The translations under genes and the position numbers were made by a program. Of a stretch of DNA of 64,000 nt, positions 19,291 to 29,134 are shown piece after piece (position 1 is the first letter of the stretch; every line of letters starts with the position of its first letter). The stretch spans positions 1-64,000 of the forward strand of contig JAPUIA010000275.1 of assembly GCA_027297435.1 (NCBI GenBank), in the 5' to 3' direction. Source of the stretch: Gammaproteobacteria bacterium (GTDB lineage: Bacteria > Pseudomonadota > Gammaproteobacteria > Pseudomonadales > Azotimanducaceae). Below the pieces are notes generated by a model that was given only the letters and a program-made list of their open reading frames with translations, had not been told where the DNA came from and made no database searches.

Positions 19291-20189
19291 ATTCGATCCA
19301 ACCAAGCGATCAAGTCGTCGATCACGGCATCGCGGTTGGTCTCGTTGAACATCTCGTGGCGACCGCCCGGGTACAGTTGGTAGTCGACCTTGAGATCAGC
19401 AGCGCGATACTTGTCGAGAAGCCGTTGCAGGTTCTTCTCTTCACCGTGCACCGGATCGTCTGAGCCGGAGAAAACGTAGATTGGCAGGTCTTTAGGGATC
19501 GTCCCCACGTTGGCGCGGCGCGCGGCTTCGCGGGCACCGTTGGACAACAACACCAGGCTACCGGCTCGTAACACGCCGCCGCATTGTGGATCGTCCACAT
19601 ATTTCTGGACTTCCGCTGAATCTCGCGACAGCCATTCGAAACCGGTAGCGGCCTCGCCATCGAAGGCTTTGTTGGCCTTCGCGAACAACAGGTTTTGTAG
19701 CACCTCGCTCTCCGCGGTCGGTCCAAGGCGCCAAGTCTCGAAGCGCGCGACTAAGCCGGTGATCAACGCCTGCAAGGGATTTGCGATTCCGGGAGACCCG
19801 GAAAGCACGGCGCCATCGAGTGTGTGGCCGTAACGGTAGAGATACTGCTGAGCCAGCATGGCGCCCATGCTGTGTCCGACGAGCACGCGTTTGAGAGTCG
19901 GGTGGTTTGCGTCAATGCGCTCGTTCAAGCGCTTGGCGTCTTCCAAGGAGAAGTTCCACCCGTCTTCGCCCATGTCGCCGAGCCGATCGGGATCCGTCGT
20001 ACCGTGACCTCGGAGATCATTGCCGTAGACGACGTATCCTGCTTCGTTCAGACGTTTCGCCACTCGGTCGTAGCGGCCGATGTGCTCTCCCATACCGTGG
20101 GCGATCTGTACCGCGCCTTTGAGATGGCCGCTTGGGCGCCAACAGCGGGTGTGGATCGACTTGCCGTCCGAACCCTCGAGTTCGAACAT
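19287..20189 (-). CDS. Lysophospholipase/monoacylglycerol-lipase-like alpha/beta hydrolase
   Basis: A 300-residue serine hydrolase of the Hydrolase_4 (monoglyceride lipase/PldB-like) group. Key parts are the HGMGEHIGRYD oxyanion segment, the GHSMGAM nucleophile elbow, a SGSDDPVH aspartate turn and a late GGRHEMFNE histidine. It would remove an acyl chain from a lysophospholipid or monoglyceride. It faces the GYD-acyltransferase gene, so the two may balance lysolipid acylation and deacylation. The start at 20189 is preferred over a 22-residue extension. The HAD gene lies 8 bp upstream on the same strand. Confidence 0.87.
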   Translation of the reverse strand: MFELEGSDGKSIHTRCWRPSGHLKGAVQIAHGMGEHIGRYDRVAKRLNEAGYVVYGNDLRGHGTTDPDRLGDMGEDGWNFSLEDAKRLNERIDANHPTLKRVLVGHSMGAMLAQQYLYRYGHTLDGAVLSGSPGIANPLQALITGLVARFETWRLGPTAESEVLQNLLFAKANKAFDGEAATGFEWLSRDSAEVQKYVDDPQCGGVLRAGSLVLLSNGAREAARRANVGTIPKDLPIYVFSGSDDPVHGEEKNLQRLLDKYRAADLKVDYQLYPGGRHEMFNETNRDAVIDDLIAWLDRI

Positions 20190-20197
20190 CTCCACCG

Positions 20198-21007
20198 TCA
20201 CCCTGTAAAGTCTCCGTTGGCGAGCAGATGGTCGATGGCGTACGCCACGCCGCATTCGTCATGGCGCAGACTGACGAAGGTGGCCGCCTCTTTGACCTGG
20301 TCTTCGGCCTGGCCCATCGCTACGGCGGCACCGGCAATATCGAACATTGCCAGGTCGTTCTCGGCATCACCGAACGCCACCACGGTACTCGGTTCAAGAT
20401 CGAGATGGGCGCATGCCGCGCTGAGCGCGGCGCCTTTGGTTGCTGCTTTGCCGGTGATGGTAATGATGATCCGACCGGTCGGACCGATCGAATCGAAAAT
20501 GTTCACGCTGTCGGAGAAGCGCGCTTGCAGCTCATCTTTGATACGAGCGTTCGCCTTCGTCCCTTGTATCGCGCCGATCCTGGGTAGGTTGTGCGGTTCC
20601 AAAATGAGCTCGGGAACCCAATGCATTTCCGCGCCCATGGCGGTCATGTCCGGTTCGCCGTCCAGTTTCAGTAGTACCCGGTCGCCGACGGTGACCGTGG
20701 CGATACAGCGTTCCGCGTTGCAGATTCGGAATAGCTCCTGGGTGAAGTCTGCGGGCAGACGTTCGTCAAACACATCAGTGTCCGTTGCCGGCTCGTAGAC
20801 TTGCGCGCCGGAACACGCGATGACCGGACCGGTAAGCCCAATTTCACCGGCGATGCCGAGTGCCATCTCCTTCCACCGGGCGGTGGCGATGATGATCTGA
20901 AAACCGGCGTCGCGCGCCTTCCGCACCGCTTCGAGGTTGGCCGCGGGTAGGTCTTCGCCGGTTAACAAGGTGCCATCCAAATCGATGGCGAGTGCTTGAT
21001 ATTTCAT
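20198..21007 (-). CDS. Cof-type HAD phosphatase
   Basis: A 269-residue HAD-superfamily hydrolase with the IIB (Cof) cap. Motif I is AIDLDGTLL (residues 7-15), and the C-terminal motif is FGDAENDLAMF. Cof-type enzymes dephosphorylate sugar phosphates, flavin mononucleotide or other small phosphates, often loosely. It is the first gene of a two-gene unit with the lysophospholipase. Specificity cannot be inferred. Confidence 0.9.
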   Translation of the reverse strand: MKYQALAIDLDGTLLTGEDLPAANLEAVRKARDAGFQIIIATARWKEMALGIAGEIGLTGPVIACSGAQVYEPATDTDVFDERLPADFTQELFRICNAERCIATVTVGDRVLLKLDGEPDMTAMGAEMHWVPELILEPHNLPRIGAIQGTKANARIKDELQARFSDSVNIFDSIGPTGRIIITITGKAATKGAALSAACAHLDLEPSTVVAFGDAENDLAMFDIAGAAVAMGQAEDQVKEAATFVSLRHDECGVAYAIDHLLANGDFTG

Positions 21008-21127
21008 CGAGAATCATCGTGTTGTAATGCAACATGCATGTCAAACGAGTGACCCGAAACGGTGGTAGAAGGGTATGCTTGTGCCGCTCACAAAGGGGGT
21101 CCGCGCCCACGGGATCAAGGAGGGTGG

Positions 21128-21736
21128 ATGGCGACCGGGGAAGATATTCTGCGCTTTTTCAATTGGCGGCTGGATGTGCAGGACCGGCATCAGGCGGCGG
21201 ACGATGAGGAGCTGTCGGATGCCTTTGCCCAGCGTGCAGCCGAGGTGCGGGAGTCCATCGAATTTGTGCTCGACAGCGGCCTCAACGAAGGCGCTGAGGC
21301 GGCCCTAGGTGCGCTCGCCGAGGAGGACATGGGAGACTTTTGCATCATGGTCGACCTAGCCCAAGGGGTCGTCATCCCCGAGGTCGAACCGTTACGCAAA
21401 GTGACCGCCGAACACCTTGGCGAGTTTCTCGAAACCGAACCCTGGCATTCGTTACTGGTCGACAATGACGTAACGGTAGCCATTGCGATGCTGGAGGATG
21501 TTGCCGTACGGGTCGACGAAGGACCCTGGTACCGGGTGTGCCCAAATATGGCGCGGGTCGTCGCTGGCGTGCTGGACAAGGTCAACGCAGAGCAGATGCA
21601 GCGTTTTGTGGGCGAGATAGAGGCGGTCAAGACCCGTACCGGCGTGCGGTTGCCGGACGATGTCCTGGATCTGGTTGTAAACCTGGTTGCGAGCAATTCG
21701 GAGCGTCTGGGGATGCGACCGCCGTCGATCGTTTGA
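21128..21736 (+). CDS. Hypothetical acidic protein preceding an ABC transporter
   Basis: I do not recognise a family for this 202-residue protein. It is acidic and predicted to be mainly helical and soluble, with no signal peptide or membrane segment. The first 90 residues (ILRFFNWRLDVQ, then an Asp/Glu-rich run) precede a more hydrophobic centre. An AAGGAGGGTGG ribosome site supports the ATG at 21128. It is 70 bp upstream of the ABC ATPase and may be co-transcribed, but a functional link is only positional. Confidence 0.65.
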   Translation: MATGEDILRFFNWRLDVQDRHQAADDEELSDAFAQRAAEVRESIEFVLDSGLNEGAEAALGALAEEDMGDFCIMVDLAQGVVIPEVEPLRKVTAEHLGEFLETEPWHSLLVDNDVTVAIAMLEDVAVRVDEGPWYRVCPNMARVVAGVLDKVNAEQMQRFVGEIEAVKTRTGVRLPDDVLDLVVNLVASNSERLGMRPPSIV

Positions 21737-21806
21737 CCCAAACCAAAACCGGGCTGGAGGCGACTGTTACACAACCGATGCCAATAACAATAGAGCGGGA
21801 GCCTAC

Positions 21807-22694
21807 ATGCTGGATATCCAGGATCTGAATAAAACCTACCCGAATGGCGTCCAGGCGCTGGACAACGTGAGCTTGACCATCCCAGCGGGCATGTTTGGCT
21901 TGCTCGGGCCGAACGGCGCCGGCAAGTCGACCCTCATGCGCACCATCGCCACGCTACAGGACCCCGATTCCGGCGGTATTCGGCTGGGCGACATCGACGT
22001 GCTGAAAGACACGACCGAGCTCAGAAAGCGCCTCGGCTACCTTCCCCAAGAGTTCGGTTCTTACCCGCGCACGTCGCCGGACGTCATGCTGAATCACGTA
22101 GCTGTCTTGAAGGGCATCACCAACAAGGGCGAGCGCAAGGATCTGATCGAGCAGTTGTTGGTCAAGACCAACTTGTGGGATGTCCGCAAGAAGAACGTGG
22201 ACACGTTCTCCGGCGGTATGCGCCAGCGTTTCGGCATCGCTCAAGCGCTGATCGGTTCGCCGGAACTGATCATCGTCGATGAGCCGACCGCCGGTTTAGA
22301 CCCGGCCGAGCGCCGTCGTTTTCACAATCTGCTGGCCCGCATCGGTGAGGATGTGGTCGTTATCCTATCGACCCATATCGTGGACGACGTCTCCGAGCTG
22401 TGCCAGAACATGGCCATCATGGGCGAGGGACGAATTCTCATAGAAGGCCAACCCCAGACCTTGGTGGACAGGTTGAACGGCCGGCTTTGGAGGCGCATGG
22501 TCGGCAACGAGGACGTAGCCGGATTGCGAGCCCGTTTACCCATTGTATCCACCCGGCGAATTGCCGGTGAGATCGAAATTCGCGTGGTCGCTGAAAGCCA
22601 ACCGGAGGGTGGCTTAGAACCTGTGACGCCGAATCTGGAAGATGTGTATTTCGCAACCCTCCTGCAGCATGGCATGGACGTGGATATCGACTGA
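21807..22694 (+). CDS. ABC transporter ATP-binding protein
   Basis: A 295-residue ATPase of the ABC-2 exporter type. Walker A is GPNGAGKST, the signature is FSGGMRQR, and Walker B with D-loop is LIIVDEPTAGLD. The C-terminal 80 residues form an extra regulatory tail. The ATG at 21807 removes a 40-residue upstream extension. Its TGA overlaps the ATG of the fused permease/peptidase gene (TGATG), so the two proteins are surely partners at the inner membrane. The cargo is unknown. Confidence 0.92.
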   Translation: MLDIQDLNKTYPNGVQALDNVSLTIPAGMFGLLGPNGAGKSTLMRTIATLQDPDSGGIRLGDIDVLKDTTELRKRLGYLPQEFGSYPRTSPDVMLNHVAVLKGITNKGERKDLIEQLLVKTNLWDVRKKNVDTFSGGMRQRFGIAQALIGSPELIIVDEPTAGLDPAERRRFHNLLARIGEDVVVILSTHIVDDVSELCQNMAIMGEGRILIEGQPQTLVDRLNGRLWRRMVGNEDVAGLRARLPIVSTRRIAGEIEIRVVAESQPEGGLEPVTPNLEDVYFATLLQHGMDVDID

Positions 22695-25600
22695 TGTTCT
22701 GGGAAATCCTCAAGTTTGAATGCCGCTATCAAGCGCGATCGCCGCTGTTTCTGATCCTGACTACGGTATTTTTTCTGTTGTCGTTCCTGGCGATGGCATC
22801 AGAACAGGTCTCCATCGGAGGTGTGGGGTCCAACCTCAATCTGAACGCCAATTTCACGGTGATCGTCACCCAGTACGTACTGGGGTTGTTTGGCATGTTA
22901 CCGGCGGTGGCCATCGTCGCGAGCGCCGTGACTCGCGACTACGAGGCCAAGACCGCGGAGTTGTTCTTTTCCAGCGGTGTCTCGGAGCGCGCCTTTCTGT
23001 TTGGGCGATTCACGGGCGGATTGCTGTTTTCGATTCTATTCGCGTTGGGCATCTTGCTGGGTACGTTGCTCGGCACTTTCATGCCGTGGCTCGATCAAGA
23101 ACGGGTTGGTGCATTCAGCATCGCCCCGTATTGGTACAGCATCTCGACCGTGATCGTGCCTACGTACTTTGTCGTCTGCTCTATTTTCTTTGCGGTCGCC
23201 GCATTGTCCCGATCGATGCTCTACGCGTTTGTGGCGTCGCTGGGGTTGATCGTCGCCTATGTCGTGGTGGCAGCCAATACGGATCAGGAAACCATCGGCC
23301 TCACCGCGCTACTGGAACCCTTCGGGATCATTTCTTTTTCGGAAATGACTCGTTACTGGACGGTCGCGGAACGCAACTATGCGGTACCGGATGTTGCTGG
23401 CCCATTGTTGACCAATCGCCTCATCTGGCTCGGTGTAGGGTTGGTTGCCTTGTTTTACACGGCTTGGCGCTACCGTTTCAATCTGAATCCGGGGTTTAGG
23501 TTTAGACGCAAGAAGCTACCCAAAATAGTTGAAGAGCCTGAAGTGCGGACCGTCGAGGTGAGCCAAACATTTGGTTTTGCAACCACGCTTGCCCAGTTTG
23601 CTTCGCAGCTCAAGATGGATGTCCGCGGCGTCCTGAAAAGCATCCCGTTCTACATCATCTTAGGGCTTGGCTTGTTCAACACGATCGCCGGTTTCTTTGG
23701 CGTGACCGGCGCGTTTTACGGCACGGATCTGTTGCCCGTGACCGGCGCGCTGTTGACTGCCATAAGTGGTACCTACACGTTGACGTTGGTCATGGTGGTC
23801 ATCTGGTACTCGGGGGATCTCATCTACAGTGAGCGGCAAGCCGGCGTGGCGGATATCTTGGACGCAACGCCTTACGTCAACGGCGTATTGGTGCTGTCGA
23901 AGATCGCAGCACTCTGGTTCGTCATCACGGTGCTCTATCTGGTCGCTATGGGTGCGTCGATGCTCATGCAGGTGTTCAACGATTATCGAAACTTCGAGAT
24001 AGGCCTTTACCTGCAAGGGCTACTATTCAATATCGGCGGCGGTTTCTACATATTTGCCGTGGTCGCCGTATTCGTCCAAGTACTCGCGCAGAACAAATAC
24101 ATCGGCATGCTTGCGTTCCTCGTCTTGTTCTTGGGCTTGGGTGTGCTAAATAGTTTCGGCTACGAACACAACCTGTATCAGTTGCCGCCGCCCGTCGCCC
24201 CGTTTTCGGATATGAACCAATTCGGTCACTACTTTGTGCCGTTGCTGGCCTTCACGGTGTATTGGGCTTTGTTTTGTGTGGTGCTGATCGCGGGTGCGCA
24301 TCTCTTGTTCCGACGGGGTAGCGTGTATAGATGGAGCGAGCGTCTCAACGCCGCCAAGCTGCGATGGAATGCGGGCGTTGCCTCCATCAGTTTGATCGCC
24401 GTGTTGGCGTTTGGCGCAGTGGGTAGCTGGATCTTTTACAACACGAACGTGTTGAACGAGTACACCACCGCGGATGAGCGCGAAGAACGCCAAGCGGACT
24501 ACGAGAAAGCCTACAAACAGTTCGAGATGATGCCGCGTCCTGAGGTTGTCGATATCAGCGCCGAGGTCGACATATATCCTGAGGAACGGCGTCTCGAGTC
24601 TCGTGGCCAGGCGGTCTTATTCAACAAACTGACCGAGAACATCGACGAGTTACATCTTTCGGTGTCACCGCTCTTGACGGTCAACGCGATCGAAATGCCA
24701 GGTGCTGAATTGACGGACGTCGACGAGGTTCAGGGCTACTACCAATATCGGCTCGTCGAACCACTTGCGCCCGGAGAGCGCCGTACGCTGTCCTGGGATT
24801 TGACATGGACCAATCCAGGATTTCCGAACTCGGGATCGACGACTCGCGTCGTGGCGAACGGTACGTTCGTCAACAACACCGAGATCATGCCGCAGATCGG
24901 TTACGACAGTGGTCGCGAGCTGGGCAATCCGAACGATCGTCGCGAATACGACCTGCCGCCTGTGCAGCGGCTACCCAAATACGGCGACCCCGAATGGCTT
25001 AATGTGAGTCAGATGGGCGTCTCGGAACGCACCGGTTTTCGGACCATCGTTAGCACGGTGGGCGATCAGATTGCGGTCGCGCCCGGTTACCTGCAACGCG
25101 AATGGCAAGAAGGCGGACGGCGCTATTTTGAGTACGAGATGGATGCGCCGATCTGGCCTTTCGTATCCTATTCTTCGGCCCGCTACGAGGTGGCCCGCGA
25201 CGAGTGGCGCTCTAGTACCGGAACGTCCGACGACGTGGCGATAGAGGTCTACTACCATCCGGGGCACGATTACAACGTCGAAAACATGATTCGCGGCACC
25301 AAGAAATCCTTGGACTATTTCACCCAAGAATTCTCGCCGTACCAATATCGACAGTTCCGCATCTTGGAGTTCCCGCGTTACGCAACGTTTGCCCAGTCGT
25401 TTCCGAATACGATTCCGTACTCCGAAGGCATCGGGTTCATCGCCGACCTACGTGATCAGGATGACATCGATGTCGTGTTCTACGTGACGGCGCATGAATT
25501 GGCGCACCAGTGGTGGGCGCATCAGGTCATCGGCGCGCGCATGCAGGGTATGACGGTACTCGTCGAAACTCTCGCTCAGTACTCGGCGCTCATGGTGATG

Positions 25601-26275
25601 GAGCGAGAGTACGGCCCGGAAAAAATACGGCGCTTTTTGAAGTACGAGTTGGACAACTACCTCCGCTCGCGGGGTGGTGAACTGATCGAGGAGTTGCCCC
25701 TTAGCCTCGTCGAGAACCAGCCATACATCCACTACCGGAAAGGCAGCGTGGTGATGTACGCGCTCAAAGATGCGATTGGCGAAGACAAGATGAACCTGGC
25801 GCTGCGCAGGCTGATCGACAAGTTCGCTTTCAAGAGCAGTCCGTTTCCGACGACGGGCGATTTGCTTGCGGAGATTCGCGCCGTCGCCGGACCGGAACAC
25901 CAGAAGTTGATCACCGATCTGTTCGAGAGGATTACCTTGTACGACCTCAAAGTAGCCGAAGCTTCGGTCGAGGAGACCGCCAACGGTTATGACGTGACCG
26001 TGACGGTAGAAGCCAGACAATTCGAGGCTGACGGCAAAGGTGTCGAAACGGAGGTGCCGCTCGAGGTATACGTCGACATCGCGGCGTTTCCCGAGCCCAG
26101 CGGTGAGCTCGCCGAATACTTCCTGCCTGAGCCGTTGTACGTCGAGAAATATTTGCTCACGACCGGCAGCCAATCGTTTACGTTTTCCGTATCCGAACAA
26201 CCTGTGAGGGTCGGCGTGGATCCTTATACAAAGCTCATCGATCGCTATCCAGACGACAACATGCACAATCTATAA
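22694..26275 (+). CDS. ABC-2 permease fused to M1-family aminopeptidase
   Basis: A 1193-residue fusion. Residues 1-600 hold about twelve membrane helices in two ABC-2-type blocks, starting with a FECRYQARSPLF cytoplasmic lead. Residues from about 610 form a gluzincin (M1) peptidase with the zinc motif HELAHQWW at 934-941 and a third ligand glutamate 20 residues beyond the second histidine. Thus one chain both spans the membrane and carries a probable periplasmic or cytoplasmic aminopeptidase. Related fusions exist in other bacteria, but their role is not established to my knowledge. The ATPase is encoded immediately upstream with a 1-nt overlap. Confidence 0.9.
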   Translation: MFWEILKFECRYQARSPLFLILTTVFFLLSFLAMASEQVSIGGVGSNLNLNANFTVIVTQYVLGLFGMLPAVAIVASAVTRDYEAKTAELFFSSGVSERAFLFGRFTGGLLFSILFALGILLGTLLGTFMPWLDQERVGAFSIAPYWYSISTVIVPTYFVVCSIFFAVAALSRSMLYAFVASLGLIVAYVVVAANTDQETIGLTALLEPFGIISFSEMTRYWTVAERNYAVPDVAGPLLTNRLIWLGVGLVALFYTAWRYRFNLNPGFRFRRKKLPKIVEEPEVRTVEVSQTFGFATTLAQFASQLKMDVRGVLKSIPFYIILGLGLFNTIAGFFGVTGAFYGTDLLPVTGALLTAISGTYTLTLVMVVIWYSGDLIYSERQAGVADILDATPYVNGVLVLSKIAALWFVITVLYLVAMGASMLMQVFNDYRNFEIGLYLQGLLFNIGGGFYIFAVVAVFVQVLAQNKYIGMLAFLVLFLGLGVLNSFGYEHNLYQLPPPVAPFSDMNQFGHYFVPLLAFTVYWALFCVVLIAGAHLLFRRGSVYRWSERLNAAKLRWNAGVASISLIAVLAFGAVGSWIFYNTNVLNEYTTADEREERQADYEKAYKQFEMMPRPEVVDISAEVDIYPEERRLESRGQAVLFNKLTENIDELHLSVSPLLTVNAIEMPGAELTDVDEVQGYYQYRLVEPLAPGERRTLSWDLTWTNPGFPNSGSTTRVVANGTFVNNTEIMPQIGYDSGRELGNPNDRREYDLPPVQRLPKYGDPEWLNVSQMGVSERTGFRTIVSTVGDQIAVAPGYLQREWQEGGRRYFEYEMDAPIWPFVSYSSARYEVARDEWRSSTGTSDDVAIEVYYHPGHDYNVENMIRGTKKSLDYFTQEFSPYQYRQFRILEFPRYATFAQSFPNTIPYSEGIGFIADLRDQDDIDVVFYVTAHELAHQWWAHQVIGARMQGMTVLVETLAQYSALMVMEREYGPEKIRRFLKYELDNYLRSRGGELIEELPLSLVENQPYIHYRKGSVVMYALKDAIGEDKMNLALRRLIDKFAFKSSPFPTTGDLLAEIRAVAGPEHQKLITDLFERITLYDLKVAEASVEETANGYDVTVTVEARQFEADGKGVETEVPLEVYVDIAAFPEPSGELAEYFLPEPLYVEKYLLTTGSQSFTFSVSEQPVRVGVDPYTKLIDRYPDDNMHNL

Positions 26276-26290
26276 CCTGCGGCCGTATTG

Positions 26291-26875
26291 TTAGGCGCGG
26301 TCGAGCGCCCACACGGTGACCTCGACGGGTTGTTTGAGGAACAACCCGCCGCCGACGTTCATGAACTCTTTGGCTAACCTTTCGCGATACCAGGTTGAGG
26401 GCCTGACATGTTGCTGTAGATCCGTGCGATCCGGGTCGCAGTGTTCTAGGTCCTCGTGGGTGAGTGCACCGCAATACAACGCGCCCCGACTCAACCTGCC
26501 GAGGTTGTCCAGCGCCTTGGTGCACGTCTGGTCATCCAGATAGGGGAGCACGTCGTTGCAAACCACTAGATCGTAAGCCGTTGTGGCCTCGTAAGTTTCC
26601 ACAGAGCCGCGCTTCCACCCGTAACGCTCACAGAGGTAATCGCTGTACTCCACGCCCTGGCAACGCGCGCGCGGAAACGCATGCTGCAGTGCCCGCAGCA
26701 ACGTGCCGACACCGCAGCCTATGTCGACGATACTGGCGATCGGTATCTGGAGGTGTTTGAGGTAGGCGGCGATAAACGCGGCCTGGCGTTTGACGGCGGC
26801 CGGGGATACGGCCCGCGTCAACGGGTTTCGATAGAAATGATCGTAGTAGGCCTTGTCGAAACGGCAGCGCGTCAC
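26291..26875 (-). CDS. Class I SAM-dependent methyltransferase
   Basis: A 194-residue methyltransferase. The SAM-binding loop VDIGCGVGTLL lies near residues 46-56, followed by the acidic GVEYSDY strand and VCNDVLPYL. The start is GTG. It converges on the permease/peptidase gene (15 bp gap) and diverges from a second, unrelated methyltransferase 69 bp away. The acceptor is unknown. Confidence 0.85.
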   Translation of the reverse strand: MTRCRFDKAYYDHFYRNPLTRAVSPAAVKRQAAFIAAYLKHLQIPIASIVDIGCGVGTLLRALQHAFPRARCQGVEYSDYLCERYGWKRGSVETYEATTAYDLVVCNDVLPYLDDQTCTKALDNLGRLSRGALYCGALTHEDLEHCDPDRTDLQQHVRPSTWYRERLAKEFMNVGGGLFLKQPVEVTVWALDRA

Positions 26876-26944
26876 GGTAATAAGGTGTCACCCGGTGCTT
26901 GACCAACGCACAATACCGTAAAGTAGGGTTCCGGAGGACCATCC

Positions 26945-27727
26945 ATGAACATCGATACGTTTTTTACGGATCACTGGCGCGAGATCGAAGACGAACGCGT
27001 CGCCCGATATGAACAGATGTTCGTATGGCGTGAAGGGCAACGTGCGCTGCTTGCCCCGGCGGAAATCGGCACTGGCCAGCGCGTTTTGGATGTCGGCGCC
27101 GGTCCGGGCTACTTTGCGCTGGCGCTGGCCGATATGGTGGGCGCAAGCGGTAGCGTCGATGGCGTCGACATCAACGCGAGGTTCGTGGGTGATGCAAACG
27201 AACGAGCCGCCGCGCTGGACAACGTGCGGTTTCATCAGGTAGAGAATCACGTTCTGCCGTTTGACGATGGTTGCTTCGATCGGGTGATCTGCAAAAATGT
27301 ACTCGAGTACGTTCCGGACTTGCCGGCATTGCTGACGGAATGCCGCCGCGTCCTGCAGCCTAGTGGTCGGATTCACGTTATCGACAGTGACTGGGGGTTC
27401 GTCGTCGTCGAACCGTGGGACAAGCCAACGGTCGATGCTTTTTTTGACGCTGCGGCACCCGCCTTCAACGAACCCCATATAGGTCGTCGCATTCCGGGTT
27501 TGCTGGCAACTGCGGGTTTTACCGACGTGGGCGTCAAGCTCGCACCGTTCGTCGATCGCGAAGGCACCGGGCTCAACGTGCTGACGAACATGGCGAGCTA
27601 CATTCGAACCTTAGGCACGCTTCCCGAGGATCGAGTGGCAGAGTTGCTGCAGCAATGCCGCGACGGCATCGAGCACGGTACCTATCTTTTCTGTCTGCCG
27701 CAGTTTCTGGTGACGGCCAGCAAGTGA
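26945..27727 (+). CDS. Class I SAM-dependent methyltransferase
   Basis: A 260-residue methyltransferase of the UbiE/arsenite-like group. The glycine-rich VLDVGAGPGYFALALAD loop is at about residues 47-63, GVDIN follows, and FDRVICKNVLEYVPD is the post-I motif. A GGAGG site precedes the ATG. It begins a plus-strand run with an FAD-linked oxidase and an amidase. Arsenic methylation is unlikely, since I see no conserved arsenite-binding cysteine set. Small-molecule methylation is the safest call. Confidence 0.86.
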   Translation: MNIDTFFTDHWREIEDERVARYEQMFVWREGQRALLAPAEIGTGQRVLDVGAGPGYFALALADMVGASGSVDGVDINARFVGDANERAAALDNVRFHQVENHVLPFDDGCFDRVICKNVLEYVPDLPALLTECRRVLQPSGRIHVIDSDWGFVVVEPWDKPTVDAFFDAAAPAFNEPHIGRRIPGLLATAGFTDVGVKLAPFVDREGTGLNVLTNMASYIRTLGTLPEDRVAELLQQCRDGIEHGTYLFCLPQFLVTASK

Positions 27728-27755
27728 GGGTATGCTCGAAATTCTGGGGAGTGCG

Positions 27756-29123
27756 ATGGACCTAGTAACAGAACTCACAGAAGCGCTCGGTGCGGACTCC
27801 GTGTTGACCGGCGATGACGTGCACAACCGTTCGGCTGGGGTGTGGCGTTCCGACACGATCAAAGCCAAGGCGCTGTTACGCCCGCGTACCACGGAAGAGG
27901 TCAGCGTCGCACTCGAGATTTGCAACCGCCACGGTCAGGTCGTGGTTGCTCATGGTGGTCTGACCGGGTTGGTGGAAAGCGCCATCACGGGTCCCGACGA
28001 TGTTGCCTTGTCACTCGAGCGCATGAACGCGATCGAGGAGATCAACGTCACCGATCGTACCGCCATCGTACAGAGCGGCGTGGTGTTACAGGCGTTGCAG
28101 GAAGCGGTAGACGAGCAGGGTCTTATGTATCCCCTGGACCTTGGCGCCCGCGGCAGCTGTACGATCGGCGGCAACATCTCCACCAACGCCGGCGGCAATC
28201 GCGTGATTCGCTACGGCATGACGCGTGACATGGTGCTCGGGCTGGAAGCGGTGCTCGCGGATGGCACGATCGTGTCGTCCATGAATCAGATGATCAAGAA
28301 CAATGCCGGTTACGATCTGAAGCAGCTGTTCATCGGCACGGAGGGCAGTCTGGGCATCGTCACTCGGGCCGTGGTGCGGCTTAGGGAAAAACCGGCGACG
28401 CAAGTGACGTTATTCGTCGCCATCGATGCCTTCGAAAAGTTGAGCCAGTTTCTCAAGGTCATGGACGCTGCCACCAGCGGAGCGCTCTCTGCGTTTGAGG
28501 TGATGTGGAACAACTTCTACACGTTGGTCACGACGGCGCCGGCCAAAAGTCAGCCGCCGCTGTCGCATGACTATCCCTACTACGTACTCGTCGAAGCGAT
28601 GGGTGCGGACGCTGCGGTCGTCGAGGCGGCGCTGGCAGATGCTTACGAGCGCGAGTTGATCGCCGATGCGGTTATCACGCAATCCGAGGCACAACGTCTG
28701 CAGCTGTGGGGCATGCGCGACGATGTCGAGCAATGTTTCCGCTACGCGCCCAACTTCACGTTCGATGTGAGCCTGCGGGTGTCGCGCATGCAAGACTACG
28801 TCGATGAAGTCAATCGGCGTTTGGCAAGCCACTATGAGGACGTGCACAACTTTACGTTTGGTCACATGGGTGACGGTAACCTGCACTTCGTGGTGTCGGT
28901 TGGAGCCGGCGGTCCCGAGCACCGCCGATGCGTAGAGGCTTGCGTGTACGAGCCGCTACGGGACATCGCTGGATCTGTTTCCGCCGAGCATGGAGTCGGT
29001 TTGGAGAAAAAGGCGTACCTGGACATATCTCGTAGCGCCGCAGAGATTGACCTGATGCGCACCGTCAAGCGCGCGTTGGACCCGAAGGGCATCCTCAATC
29101 CGGGGAAGATACTCGACGTCTAG
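27756..29123 (+). CDS. FAD-linked oxidase (D-2-hydroxyacid dehydrogenase/GlcD-like)
   Basis: A 455-residue flavoprotein of the GlcD/D-2-hydroxyglutarate dehydrogenase family. The FAD-binding PCMH half contains VVAHGGLTGLVE and GGNISTNAGGNRVIRYG. The C-terminal cap holds the HMGDGNLHF metal motif and a final HGVGLEKK. It would oxidise a D-2-hydroxyacid such as glycolate, lactate or hydroxyglutarate. The ATG at 27756 follows GGGGAG; an ATG at 27732 would add eight residues. No GlcE or GlcF gene is adjacent, so it probably works as a single-chain enzyme. Confidence 0.9.
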   Translation: MDLVTELTEALGADSVLTGDDVHNRSAGVWRSDTIKAKALLRPRTTEEVSVALEICNRHGQVVVAHGGLTGLVESAITGPDDVALSLERMNAIEEINVTDRTAIVQSGVVLQALQEAVDEQGLMYPLDLGARGSCTIGGNISTNAGGNRVIRYGMTRDMVLGLEAVLADGTIVSSMNQMIKNNAGYDLKQLFIGTEGSLGIVTRAVVRLREKPATQVTLFVAIDAFEKLSQFLKVMDAATSGALSAFEVMWNNFYTLVTTAPAKSQPPLSHDYPYYVLVEAMGADAAVVEAALADAYERELIADAVITQSEAQRLQLWGMRDDVEQCFRYAPNFTFDVSLRVSRMQDYVDEVNRRLASHYEDVHNFTFGHMGDGNLHFVVSVGAGGPEHRRCVEACVYEPLRDIAGSVSAEHGVGLEKKAYLDISRSAAEIDLMRTVKRALDPKGILNPGKILDV

Positions 29124-29134
29124 AGGTCGAACGA

